Positions 6,028-13,637 of a stretch of 13,748 bases of DNA are shown here, piece after piece. Made by a program: the position numbers and the translations under genes. The notes under the pieces were generated by a model that was not told where the DNA came from, made no database searches, and saw only the letters and a program-made list of their open reading frames with translations. The stretch spans positions 1 to 13,748 of the forward strand of contig CAYJVP010000025.1 of the NCBI GenBank assembly GCA_964373615.1. Direction: 5' to 3'. Origin of the DNA: CAYJVP01 sp964373615 (GTDB taxonomy: Bacteria > Patescibacteriota > Patescibacteriia > UBA9934 > GWF2-40-263). How positions within the stretch are numbered: position 1 is the first letter of the stretch; each line of letters opens with the position of its first letter.

Positions 6028-6046
6028 GATCGTTTTAGAAACGATC
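6028..6046 (-). terminator. Perfect hairpin between truB and rny
   Basis: GATCGTTT (6028-6035) pairs with AAACGATC (6039-6046), loop TAG. It lies in the truB-rny gap, about 60 nt after the truB stop codon. There is no clear U-tract on the minus strand, so it may be a weak terminator or an mRNA processing or stabilising structure. Confidence 0.4.
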
Positions 6047-6105
6047 GTTGAAAGGTGAAAATTTTGGCTCTATCAACCGGAAACCCGTGTTTGCCAAAGA
6101 CGTAC

Positions 6106-6852
6106 TCATAAGGAGGAGGGATCGATCTGCCGCTTCTCGTACTTGTCAAGTGTTACGAGAACATCCTGACAGAACGGGAGAGGTTTGGCAAGCCCGGCTA
6201 TTGGCCGGGCAAGCCCGGACAGCGGGGTGGCCGCCCTCACATCGAAAGGGCCGATATTTGTGCGGCGAAGCTCTTCGACGTACCCGCCGACCCCGAGTGT
6301 TATCCCCAGATCTCGAGCCAGGGCGCGGATGTATGTTCCGGACGAACAGCGAATGCGAACGCGTATCTGGTTGCCAGTCAGCTGAAGCAGCTCAAAGGCG
6401 TAGACGCGAACGTTTCGTGGAGGCGCCTGAAGAGGCTTGCCCGCGCGCGCGGCCTCGTACATTTTTTTGCCCTTGATTTTGATCGCCGCATACGTCGGCG
6501 GAATTTGCTCGATGTCGCCGACGAAGGAGTGCATGGCTTTGCGGATTTCGGATTCAAATTTCGAGCTTCTTTCGATAGGCGAGTTTCGTATTTCGATTTT
6601 CCCCGTTCGATCGTCCGTATCGCTCGTGACGCCGAGGACAAACACGGCCTCGTAGATTTTATCAAGTCCCACGAACCGCGAAAGCTGTTTGGTCGCCCCT
6701 CCCACGCCGATGATTAAGAGTCCGCTTGCGAACGGGTCAAGCGTCCCCGCATGCCCCACCCGGCGCGTGCCAGAAAGACGCCGGATGACGTCCACGACGT
6801 CATGGGAGGTCGGTCCCATAGGTTTGTCGATTAACAAGAATCCTTCGTTCAT
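6106..6852 (-). CDS. truB: tRNA pseudouridine(55) synthase
   Basis: A 248-residue TruB that converts U55 to pseudouridine in the T-loop of tRNAs. The N-terminus GFLLIDKPMGPTSHDVV and the catalytic motif GHAGTLDPFASGLL (33-46, nucleophile Asp39) are intact. The later family motifs IPPTYAAIKIKGKKMYEAAR and RCSSGTYIRALARDLG are also present. It is a short TruB without a long PUA-like tail. Residues 213-224 (GLARPIAGLAKP) are encoded by a REP-like hairpin and look like an in-frame insertion or a local duplication. There is no clear Shine-Dalgarno sequence before ATG 6852. The gene is divergent from the histidine kinase gene and shares its promoter region. Confidence 0.97.
   Translation of the reverse strand: MNEGFLLIDKPMGPTSHDVVDVIRRLSGTRRVGHAGTLDPFASGLLIIGVGGATKQLSRFVGLDKIYEAVFVLGVTSDTDDRTGKIEIRNSPIERSSKFESEIRKAMHSFVGDIEQIPPTYAAIKIKGKKMYEAARAGKPLQAPPRNVRVYAFELLQLTGNQIRVRIRCSSGTYIRALARDLGITLGVGGYVEELRRTNIGPFDVRAATPLSGLARPIAGLAKPLPFCQDVLVTLDKYEKRQIDPSSL
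6187..6215. repeat. REP-like hairpin within the 3' end of truB
   Basis: GCCCGGC (6192-6198) pairs with GCCGGGC (6204-6210) around TATTG. After an A-A/A-A internal mismatch the stem continues with GGC (6187-6189) and GCC (6213-6215). AAGCCCGG occurs twice (6190-6197 and 6211-6218), producing the GLARP/GLAKP doublet in the protein. Confidence 0.55.
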
Positions 6853-6870
6853 AGATTTCGTCTTTGCGAC

Positions 6871-6880
6871 ATGCTAACAT
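6871..6880. promoter_or_regulatory. Symmetric divergent promoter for truB and the kinase operon
   Basis: ATGCTAACAT reads TGCTAACAT on the + strand and TGTTAGCAT on the minus strand, both fitting an extended -10 (TGn plus TAnCAT) for opposite directions. Predicted leaders are about 20 nt for the kinase gene and 12 nt for truB. Clear -35 elements are absent, as often with extended -10 promoters. Confidence 0.5.
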
Positions 6881-6907
6881 ACGACCATCGTGTGGAGGAA
6901 TATGCGA

Positions 6908-8080
6908 ATGGGTTTTGTGAAAACGGTCCGCGGGTACACCCTGGTCGTGTTTTTGATTTTGGCGGCGCTTGCGACCGTTTGGTACGTGGCCGTTTCCCGC
7001 GGAGCGGTCGATGTGCGAACGCTTGTTCTGGCCTCGGTTTTTTATGTCTTTCTGTGTGTTTTGTTCGGTTGGGTGTTGGGAAGTGAGTTTTCGCGTGGGG
7101 TGCAAAGCGTCGTGCAGCAAGTGGCGCGCTTGCGGCATATCGGGTCGTCCAATCGCTTTGAACCGTGCGAGATGGACCATGCACACGTTGCTTTTGAAGA
7201 GTTGAAGCGTCTATGCGACGTGACAAACGATGTCGGGGCAGAGGTTGTGCGTGTCCAGGCACGACTCATGCGAAAGGCAGAGAGCATCTCAAGCAAACTC
7301 GCGGAGACCAAGGAGCTCATTCATAATTTTGTCTACCATCTCGCCCATAAGCTCCGGACGCCGCTCAACAGCATTCGTTGGGCTGCGGAGATATTAAAAG
7401 AAGAAGAAGATGGAAAGGTCAGTGTTCGACAGCGTGAATCGCTCGACGAGCTTGAGGACTCGGCCGTGGCGGTGTTGCAGCTTGTGCAGGATCTTCAGGA
7501 TGTGTTTACGTTTCAAACGAATGGTCGCGTGCCGTTGCGCGTACAGTCATGCAATCTCAAGGGGATCGTCGATGAGGTCGCCGGACAGTGGGCGGTCGTC
7601 GCGCGGCAAAAGCGCATCCGTATGACGGTCAAACATCCCGTGGGAGGTCTTCCGGATCTGCAAGCGGATCCCGTGCGTCTGCGTCGGGCCGTGGATGACC
7701 TCGTCGATAACGCGGTGCACTACACGCCGACCGGAGGACGCGTTTCGATCGAAACGCGCGTGGCCCCGTCCTCCAAAAAGGACCCGAACCCTTGGCTTGA
7801 AATCTCCGTGCGTGACACAGGGATCGGCATTCCGAAAGAGGACCAATCCCACATTTTTGAGGAGTTTTTCCGCGCCAAAAATGCGAAAGACCAATGGGTG
7901 GATGGCACCGGCATCGGGTTGACGCTTGCCAAGATGGTGACAGAGGCGCATCGGGGGCGTCTTCGATTCTCCTCAAAGGAGGGGGCGGGAAGTGAATTTT
8001 GCCTGCGGATTCCCGCTGGCAGGCCAGGCGGGCGGTCCATAAAACGTCGGCGCCGTGTTGTTGTGGCCAGGGGTTCTTGA
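6908..8080 (+). CDS. Membrane sensor histidine kinase
   Basis: A 390-residue sensor kinase with two N-terminal membrane segments (about residues 11-30 and 39-60) and almost no loop between them, so it has no large extracellular sensor domain. A helical linker leads to the DHp domain with HKLRTPLNSI (phospho-acceptor His147). The ATPase domain has the N box DDLVDNAVHYTP (Asn268), DTGIGIP (from 303), a FEEFFRA F box and GTGIGL (333-338). ATG 6908 is chosen because GGAGG at 6894-6898 is 9 nt away; ATG 6902 and GTG 6890 are too close to it or upstream of it. The C-terminal tail after LRIP is encoded by a REP-like hairpin and ends in a basic stretch (IKRRRRVVVARGS), unusual for a kinase. It leads an operon with two receivers, its likely partners. 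Confidence 0.93.
   Translation: MGFVKTVRGYTLVVFLILAALATVWYVAVSRGAVDVRTLVLASVFYVFLCVLFGWVLGSEFSRGVQSVVQQVARLRHIGSSNRFEPCEMDHAHVAFEELKRLCDVTNDVGAEVVRVQARLMRKAESISSKLAETKELIHNFVYHLAHKLRTPLNSIRWAAEILKEEEDGKVSVRQRESLDELEDSAVAVLQLVQDLQDVFTFQTNGRVPLRVQSCNLKGIVDEVAGQWAVVARQKRIRMTVKHPVGGLPDLQADPVRLRRAVDDLVDNAVHYTPTGGRVSIETRVAPSSKKDPNPWLEISVRDTGIGIPKEDQSHIFEEFFRAKNAKDQWVDGTGIGLTLAKMVTEAHRGRLRFSSKEGAGSEFCLRIPAGRPGGRSIKRRRRVVVARGS
8012..8032. repeat. REP-like hairpin within the 3' end of the kinase gene
   Basis: CCCGCTGG (8012-8019) pairs with CCAGGCGGG (8024-8032), one bulged base, loop CAGG. It encodes the AGRPGG part of the kinase tail, beyond the ATPase domain. It is GC-rich like the truB hairpin but different in sequence. 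Confidence 0.5.
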
Positions 8081-8096
8081 TACAGTAGATAAGGAT

Positions 8097-8507
8097 ATGC
8101 CCACACACGGTGTGAAACGAACCGCACAGAAATCACCCCCGCGCATCCTACTCGTCGAAGACGAGCAGGCGCTTCGGGAGCTGTATCGCGATTGGTTGAT
8201 GGTGGACGGCTGCGAGGTCGTGGAAGCCGCCGACGGCGTGTCTGGGATCGAGGCTATTTTCCATCAGCACCCCGTGCTTGTGGTGCTTGACATCATGCTC
8301 CCCAAAAAAGATGGATTTGAAGTGCTAAAGGAGATTCGGCGCCATTCGAAGACTCGAAATTTGCCGGTGGTGATTTTGACGAGTCTTGACCAGGGATTTG
8401 AAAAACAACAGGGGAGTAAGCTTGGCGCGAATTTGTATATTGTAAAAACCGACCTGTCTCCCGATCGACTTCAATCCGCGGTGCGCGACCTGCTCGCGCG
8501 AGCTTGA
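8097..8507 (+). CDS. Single-domain response regulator (receiver), first of two
   Basis: A 136-residue CheY-like receiver with a 13-residue basic N-terminal extension and no output domain. The acidic pair Glu21-Asp22 (LLVEDE), phospho-acceptor Asp65 (LVVLDIMLPKKDG), Thr95 and Lys117 are all present, so it should be phosphorylated. It starts 16 nt after the kinase stop. ATG 8097 follows AAGGA (8091-8095) at very short spacing; GTG 8055, inside the kinase gene, is a less likely start. It probably takes phosphate from the upstream kinase and acts by protein contact, since it has no DNA-binding or enzymatic domain. Output partner unknown. Confidence 0.92.
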   Translation: MPTHGVKRTAQKSPPRILLVEDEQALRELYRDWLMVDGCEVVEAADGVSGIEAIFHQHPVLVVLDIMLPKKDGFEVLKEIRRHSKTRNLPVVILTSLDQGFEKQQGSKLGANLYIVKTDLSPDRLQSAVRDLLARA

Positions 8508-8512
8508 ATCTT

Positions 8513-8899
8513 ATGGCGAAACGAACAGCATGCGATGTTTTTCTCGTGGAAGACGACCCTTTTCTTTACAAGGTGTTGCAGCAACGTCTTCAAAAAGAGG
8601 GAATGCGTGTCAAGGTTGCAACCGATGGGGAGATGGCGCTTGCCAATGTCAGCGCGGCGGATCCGCGCCTTATTCTTCTCGATCTTATTTTGCCGAAGAA
8701 GAGTGGGTTTGAGGTGCTTGCGGAGCTGCGCAAAATGCCAAAGCTCAAACAGCGCCCGGTGCTCATCCTTTCAAACCTTGGTCATCAAGAGGACATTGCG
8801 CAGATGAGCAAGTTCGGCGTGCGGGAGTATCTGGTCAAGGCCGACTACTCGCTCTCCGAGATTGTTGCAAAGGTTCAAGAACATTTGAAAAAGGCATAA
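8513..8899 (+). CDS. Single-domain response regulator (receiver), second of two
   Basis: A 128-residue receiver with no output domain. It has the acidic triad Glu13-Asp14-Asp15 (FLVEDD), phospho-acceptor Asp57 (LILLDLILPKKSG), Ser87 in the Thr/Ser position and Lys109 (EYLVKAD). The stretch SNLGHQEDIAQMSKFGVREY resembles receivers widespread in Patescibacteria, from memory. ATG 8513 lies 5 nt after the TGA of the first receiver gene; a TTG at 8504 overlapping that stop is an alternative start. No strong Shine-Dalgarno sequence is seen, so translation is likely coupled. The two receivers differ clearly in sequence, so they are not a recent duplication and may have different partners. Confidence 0.92.
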   Translation: MAKRTACDVFLVEDDPFLYKVLQQRLQKEGMRVKVATDGEMALANVSAADPRLILLDLILPKKSGFEVLAELRKMPKLKQRPVLILSNLGHQEDIAQMSKFGVREYLVKADYSLSEIVAKVQEHLKKA

Positions 8900-8911
8900 C
8901 GCGTATACACG

Positions 8912-8934
8912 CCCCGCCAATCGGCGGGGTTTTT
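8912..8934 (+). terminator. Terminator of the kinase-receiver operon
   Basis: CCCCGCC (8912-8918) pairs perfectly with GGCGGGG (8923-8929) around AATC, followed by TTTTT (8930-8934). It begins 13 nt after the stop codon of the second receiver gene. Confidence 0.95.
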
Positions 8935-8936
8935 GG

Positions 8937-8965
8937 TTGACGCAGAGGCCTGGAACCATTATCAT
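8937..8965 (+). promoter_or_regulatory. Promoter of infB, placed for a leaderless mRNA
   Basis: TTGACG (8937-8942) and TATCAT (8960-8965) have a 17-nt spacer and match consensus at 5 of 6 positions each. The usual start distance puts the first transcribed base at about 8971-8973, which is the A of the infB ATG (8973). There is no Shine-Dalgarno sequence. Confidence 0.7.
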
Positions 8966-8972
8966 AGCGGCC

Positions 8973-11000
8973 ATGAATATCAGTGAGTTGGCACGGCGGT
9001 TGAACACCCCCCCAGAAGAGCTCAGGGAAAAACTCCCCGGGCTCGGATTTAGCATTGGCAAGCGCGCCATCAAAGTGGATGACCGTGTGGCAAGCCAGAT
9101 CATGGGCGCGTGGGCGGAACTTCGGCGCCGCGAGCGGCTCCAGCGCAAGATGGACGAACAAAAGGCGATGGCCGAACGGCGCGAGCAGAAGCTTGCCCCA
9201 AGCGAGCAGAAGCCGATCGAGCTTCCGGCGGTCATCACCGTGCGCGATTTCGCCTCCCGCATGCAGCTGCCGGTCGCGCGTCTCATGCAGGAGCTCATGC
9301 AAAATGGGATCTTTGCTTCGCTCAACGAACGCATTGATTTTGATACCGCGTCGATTGTGGCCGAGGATTTGGGATTCAAGGCTGTGGCCGAGGAAAAAAA
9401 GGCGAGCGAGGAGGAAGACCCAACCCTTCATCGCGTCGCCGAAGTCATGCGCTCCGAGATCGAGGAGAATCTTGTGGTGCGGGCGCCCGTTGTCGTGGTC
9501 ATGGGTCACGTGGATCACGGGAAAACGAAGTTGTTGGACGCGATTCGCACCACGCATGTTATGGAAACCGAGGCCGGTGGGATCACGCAGCACATTGGGG
9601 CATACCAGGTCGTGCGGAAAGATCGCGAGATTACCTTCATTGACACGCCAGGCCATGAGGCCTTCACGGTCATGCGCTCTCGCGGCGCGAAAGTTGCGGA
9701 CATCGCCATTTTGGTCGTGGCCGCAGATGACGGCGTGCAGCCGCAAACGAAGGAAGCGGCGAACATCATCCAGTCGAGCCATCTTCCGTTTGTCGTGGCT
9801 CTGAACAAGGTGGACAAGCCGGACGCCAATGTCGAGCGCGTGAAGGGGCAGCTCTCCGAGCTCGGGCTCATCCCAGAGGACTGGGGCGGCAAGACGACCG
9901 TGGTGCCGGTGTCCGCAAAGACAGGCGAGGGAATCGACAGCCTGCTCGACGTCCTTCTTTTGGTCGCGGACCTGCACCGCGATATCATTCGAGCGAACCC
10001 TGCGCGTCCGGCCATCGGCACCATTATTGAGTCCCATGTGGATCCAGGCGAGGGGCCTGTGTCGACCGTGCTCGTGCAGACCGGAACGCTCAAGGTTGGA
10101 GATGATCTTGGCGTGCGCGGTTCTCTGTACGGTCGGGTTCGGGCCATGCGCGATTGGAACGGCGCGGGCGTAAAGAAAGCGAGTCCGTCCATGCCGGTAA
10201 AAATTCTTGGGTTAAAATTCGCGCCAACCGTTGGAGATATCCTTGAGGTTCCGGAAAATGCGGCCGAGCTCAAAAAGTTGAAGACAAAGCCTGTGCGCGC
10301 GGTTGAAGAGATCGCGGCGATCAAGCATGCGGCGCCCGCGGAAGGTGAGGAGACGAAAAAGAAGCACACCGTCAAGGTGATTATTCGCTCCGACGTTCTC
10401 GGTTCGCTCGAGGCGATTCTCGGCATGCTCGACACGGTCCAGCACGAGGAGGTTGGCGTGGAAGTGGTTGGGAAGGGGCTTGGAAATATCACCGATACAG
10501 ACATCTTGAATGCACAGACGGCTCAAGCGGTGGTGCTCGGGTTCAACGTGCGGCCCACGACGACCGCCGAGGAGCTCGCGCGCGACAAGGAAGTGACGAT
10601 CCGCACGTACTCCGTCATTTATAAGTTGTTTGAAGAGATTCTCGCTGATCTTCAAAAACTTCTTCCGTCTGAGACGTTCCTGACAGAGCTTGGAAAGGCC
10701 GAGGTGCTTGCGAATTTTCGCAAGACCGACGACGGCTGGATTGTCGGCTGCAAGGTGAAAGATGGGAAGCTAAAAGCAAAGTCCAAGATGCGCATTTTGC
10801 GGGGAGGGGAGATTGTCGGTGAGGGCGATATTTTGAGCGTGCAGATCGGTCGCGCCGAAGTGAAGGACGCGAAAGCGGGCCAGGAGTGCGGGATGAGCTA
10901 CAAGGGTCGCACCAAAATGGAACCTGGGGATGAGATCGAAGCGTACATTGAAGAAACGAAAGGACGGCTCCTTGAAATCAAAGGAATCCGTTCCCGCTAA
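8973..11000 (+). CDS. infB: Translation initiation factor IF-2
   Basis: A 675-residue GTPase that brings initiator tRNA to the ribosome. Two small IF2_N-type domains come first (about residues 1-45 and 88-140), joined by a short charged linker, much shorter than in enterobacterial IF-2. The G domain has GHVDHGKT (178-185), GITQHIG, DTPGHE (224-229), NKVD (278-281) and SAKT (314-317). Domains II-IV follow, ending with a complete C-terminus containing GRTKMEPGDEIEAY. ATG 8973 is chosen by the protein start MNISELARRL; a TTG at 8937 would fall in the -35 box. It is the first gene of an operon with trxA and trxB, and probably has a leaderless mRNA. Confidence 0.97.
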   Translation: MNISELARRLNTPPEELREKLPGLGFSIGKRAIKVDDRVASQIMGAWAELRRRERLQRKMDEQKAMAERREQKLAPSEQKPIELPAVITVRDFASRMQLPVARLMQELMQNGIFASLNERIDFDTASIVAEDLGFKAVAEEKKASEEEDPTLHRVAEVMRSEIEENLVVRAPVVVVMGHVDHGKTKLLDAIRTTHVMETEAGGITQHIGAYQVVRKDREITFIDTPGHEAFTVMRSRGAKVADIAILVVAADDGVQPQTKEAANIIQSSHLPFVVALNKVDKPDANVERVKGQLSELGLIPEDWGGKTTVVPVSAKTGEGIDSLLDVLLLVADLHRDIIRANPARPAIGTIIESHVDPGEGPVSTVLVQTGTLKVGDDLGVRGSLYGRVRAMRDWNGAGVKKASPSMPVKILGLKFAPTVGDILEVPENAAELKKLKTKPVRAVEEIAAIKHAAPAEGEETKKKHTVKVIIRSDVLGSLEAILGMLDTVQHEEVGVEVVGKGLGNITDTDILNAQTAQAVVLGFNVRPTTTAEELARDKEVTIRTYSVIYKLFEEILADLQKLLPSETFLTELGKAEVLANFRKTDDGWIVGCKVKDGKLKAKSKMRILRGGEIVGEGDILSVQIGRAEVKDAKAGQECGMSYKGRTKMEPGDEIEAYIEETKGRLLEIKGIRSR

Positions 11001-11033
11001 CAGCTCATGGCTAACGGCTAAAGGCCACACATT

Positions 11034-11351
11034 ATGTCCGAAGTGACGTTGACCGCTGAAAATTTTGACGCCGTGGCGCTGCAATCGGAAGCGCCTGTGC
11101 TCGTTGATTTTTGGGCGCCGTGGTGCGGGCCCTGTCGCATAATGGCGCCCATTGTCGAGGAGCTTGCGGCCGAGATGGAAGAGGCGGTTGTGGCAAAGCT
11201 GAACGTTGATGAACATGCGCACATTGCGCAGCGATACAATATTCTCTCGATTCCGACATTTATGATTTTCAAATCCGGACAGGTGGTTGACCAGTTTTCC
11301 GGTTCTCTGACCAAAGAGGCGCTTCGTGAGCGTCTCGAGCGACATCGCTAA
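11034..11351 (+). CDS. trxA: Thioredoxin
   Basis: A 105-residue thioredoxin, a cytoplasmic dithiol reductant. The active site FWAPWCGPCR has redox cysteines 31 and 34; the cis-proline (Pro74) lies in SIPTFMIF and the FKSGQVV strand follows, all as in standard TrxA. There is no signal peptide. It starts 33 nt after infB, with AAAGG about 11 nt before ATG, and ends 3 nt before trxB. The pairing with trxB points to reduction by NADPH through the reductase. Confidence 0.97.
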   Translation: MSEVTLTAENFDAVALQSEAPVLVDFWAPWCGPCRIMAPIVEELAAEMEEAVVAKLNVDEHAHIAQRYNILSIPTFMIFKSGQVVDQFSGSLTKEALRERLERHR

Positions 11352-11354
11352 CCT

Positions 11355-12281
11355 ATGCAGACGGAGAAGCTTATCATCATTGGCTCCGGACCCGCTGGGC
11401 ACACCGCAGCCGTGTATGCAGCCCGCGCAGAGCTCTCGCCCCTTATGATCGAGGGACGCGTTCCAGGCGGGCAGCTTATGTTGACAACCGACGTGGAAAA
11501 TTATCCGGGGTTTCCAAGCGGCATCTTAGGGCCAGAGCTCATGGATGTGTTTAAAAGACAGTCCGAGCGATTCGGGACGCGGATCATAACCGATGATGTG
11601 ACGGCCGTGGATTTTTCCGCGCGGCCGTTTGTCGTGAAGACCGTCGACCAAGAGTTTCGCGCGGAGGCGGTCATTATTTCAACCGGCGCCTCGGCGATGT
11701 GGTTGAATATTCCTGGCGAAAAAGAATATCAGGGGCATGGCGTTTCCGCTTGCGCAACGTGCGACGGATTTTTTTTCAAGGGGAAGGAAGTTCTCGTGGT
11801 GGGCGGAGGGGATTCCGCGATGGAGGAGTCGACGTTTCTTACGAAGTTCGCTTCAAAGGTGACGGTCGTGGTACGCAAGGACGCGCTTCGGGCTTCCAAG
11901 ATCATGCAGGAGCGCGCAAAGAAAAATTCGAAGATTGAATTTCTCTGGAATACGGAGGTGAAGGAAATTTTGGGCGACGGAAAAAAGATGACCGGCGCGA
12001 GGCTTTGGAACAATCAAACGAATGAGGGACGCGAGGTTGCCGCCGAAGGGTTGTTTGTGGCGATCGGGCACAAGCCGAACACGGAAATTTTTGCGGGTCA
12101 GATTGAGCTCGACGCAAAGGGGTACGTCATGGTGCAGCCAAACTCGACGAAAACGAACGTGGAAGGCGTATTTGCCTCTGGCGATGTCGTTGACCACGTG
12201 TACCGCCAGGCTGTGACCGCGGCTGGCACGGGTTGCATGGCCGCGCTGGATGCCGAGCGCTGGCTCACCAGCAAGGAATAA
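11355..12281 (+). CDS. trxB: Thioredoxin reductase
   Basis: A 308-residue low-molecular-weight FAD/NADPH enzyme that reduces thioredoxin. GSGPAG (10-15) binds FAD, the redox pair is C133-A-T-C136 in SACATCDGFFF, GGGDSA (150-155) binds NADPH, and the C-terminal FASGDVVDHVYRQAVTAAG contacts FAD. The length and domain order are normal. The start is 3 nt after the trxA stop with no strong Shine-Dalgarno sequence, suggesting translational coupling. Ferredoxin- or other flavin-dependent relatives share the fold, but the motifs and trxA neighbour make this assignment strong. Confidence 0.96.
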   Translation: MQTEKLIIIGSGPAGHTAAVYAARAELSPLMIEGRVPGGQLMLTTDVENYPGFPSGILGPELMDVFKRQSERFGTRIITDDVTAVDFSARPFVVKTVDQEFRAEAVIISTGASAMWLNIPGEKEYQGHGVSACATCDGFFFKGKEVLVVGGGDSAMEESTFLTKFASKVTVVVRKDALRASKIMQERAKKNSKIEFLWNTEVKEILGDGKKMTGARLWNNQTNEGREVAAEGLFVAIGHKPNTEIFAGQIELDAKGYVMVQPNSTKTNVEGVFASGDVVDHVYRQAVTAAGTGCMAALDAERWLTSKE

Positions 12282-12307
12282 AAGAAAACCTCCGACGTGG
12301 TCGGAGG
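12281..12307 (-). terminator. Terminator of the MopE-like gene, shared with the trxB end
   Basis: CCTCCGAC (12289-12296) and GTCGGAGG (12300-12307) form a perfect 8-bp stem with a 3-nt loop. On the minus strand it is followed by TTTTCTTT, ideal for the gene ending at 12325. On the + strand it follows the trxB stop codon but lacks a U-tract. Confidence 0.85.
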
Positions 12308-12324
12308 GAGCAGCGGCAGCCCGT

Positions 12325-13563
12325 TCAGGGGTCGCTGTTTTGTTCGCTCGGGAGCACAGGAGCGCCTCCAAGGTTGAAGCCGAACCCGATTCCCCACATC
12401 CAGTCGTCATCGCGGCGGCTCACAGAGCCGCGCACGTCGACGCGCCAGGTGGAGAACTTAGACCTTTTTCCGGATCCGCCGTTCAGACCCAGGCGCAGAC
12501 CCGAGATCGGGTAGAGGTCCATCGCCTCGCCATCCCACTGGTACAGCTGGAATCCGAGCTCGGGTCGTAGAGAGACATAGTCGAGGTCTTCGGTGTGAAA
12601 GCGTGGCTCCAGGAACACCACCTGCTGGATCTCGAATCCCGTGAGCGAGTTGAACATGTCCAGGACGTAGGATCCGCTGAACCCCATCCCGCCAGCCATG
12701 TATGGCCGCCAGCGGTATCCGATGGAGGTTTCGGGACCGACGGCGATCCTGGGGGCATCAGCGTCAGGAGACAGGATGAGCCCGCCGTGGAGGCCGACCA
12801 TGACCTCCGCTCCAGCCCGTTCGAGTTCGGTCAGACGTGTCCGACCGCTCTCCACCTTTCCGATGAGGCTCTCCTCTCCGGGTTCCTCGGTGTTTCCGGT
12901 CACTCCCCAGACGATGTCGGCGAGGATTCCAGCCTCGGCCTCGGTGTGGTTCAGTCGTGCGAGGGCCGAACCGTCTTTCGGGTTGCCCTCGGTTCCATCT
13001 CCGACCAGGATGCGATGCGTGTCGCGGGCCGTCTCGAGGGCGCGGTCGGCATTGGTCTGTGCGTCCGCCGCGACGCCTTCGACCGTGGTCAGGCGTCCAT
13101 CGAACGCCTCCACCTTGCTTGCGAGCGCGACCACCTCGACGTCCCGGAAGAGTCGTCGCTTCGCGTCCCACTGGCGCTCGGGCTTGCCGTCGCCGTTGGA
13201 ATCCGGGTCCTCGCAGGTGCACTTGGTCCACGCGCCATCCTGGGCGAAGCAGGCGTCCAGTGACACGGCGACCGAACGCCACGAGGCGCTGGTCGGGGCA
13301 AGCACTCCGGCACAGGCCTGGATTTCGTCGAACGCGGTCGTCGACGTCCAGGCGTCTGCGGCGTTCGTCTCGTCGACCTGCCAGTCGCAGTCGTCGTCGA
13401 CATCGTTGTCCGGGACCTCCGCGGCCCCTGGGTAGATCCCGACCTGACTGTCGTCGCAGTCGGTCAGCGCGGAGGTGAGAGGGTCAGCCTGGTAGCCGTC
13501 GCCGTCCAGGTCGATATAGCGTGAGCCGGCGTGAGCCGTAGTCGCGAGAACGAGAATGACCAT
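12325..13563 (-). CDS. Secreted protein with MopE-like metal-binding motif and beta-rich C-terminus
   Basis: A 412-residue protein of unknown function. The start MVILVLATTAHAGS looks like a short signal peptide, though without a positive n-region. DLDGDGY (18-24), DCDD (35-38), PGAAE (45-49) and DDDCDWQVDE (56-65) match the Asp-rich 'putative metal-binding motif' shared with MopE and many exported proteins. Another Asp-rich stretch, CEDPDSNGDGK, follows. The middle (about 145-270) looks like a coiled coil (ASKVEAFDGRLTTVEGVAAD). The last 130 residues alternate polar and hydrophobic residues with many aromatics and glycines, as in outer-membrane or adhesin strands. GGAG precedes ATG 13563; a longer 440-residue frame to GTG 13647 overlaps the likely promoter. 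Base composition looks GC-richer than the core genes, which may mean transfer. Confidence 0.75.
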   Translation of the reverse strand: MVILVLATTAHAGSRYIDLDGDGYQADPLTSALTDCDDSQVGIYPGAAEVPDNDVDDDCDWQVDETNAADAWTSTTAFDEIQACAGVLAPTSASWRSVAVSLDACFAQDGAWTKCTCEDPDSNGDGKPERQWDAKRRLFRDVEVVALASKVEAFDGRLTTVEGVAADAQTNADRALETARDTHRILVGDGTEGNPKDGSALARLNHTEAEAGILADIVWGVTGNTEEPGEESLIGKVESGRTRLTELERAGAEVMVGLHGGLILSPDADAPRIAVGPETSIGYRWRPYMAGGMGFSGSYVLDMFNSLTGFEIQQVVFLEPRFHTEDLDYVSLRPELGFQLYQWDGEAMDLYPISGLRLGLNGGSGKRSKFSTWRVDVRGSVSRRDDDWMWGIGFGFNLGGAPVLPSEQNSDP

Positions 13564-13637
13564 ATCGAGCTCCAGCAGATAAACCCAGTTTCCACCCACC
13601 AGAACACAAACAGCTCGTGTTTGATAGATGACGCCGT

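Noticed and set aside
8835..10037. A 400-residue minus-strand frame opposite infB
   Set aside because: Antisense shadow rich in His, Arg and Leu; infB is certain on the other strand.
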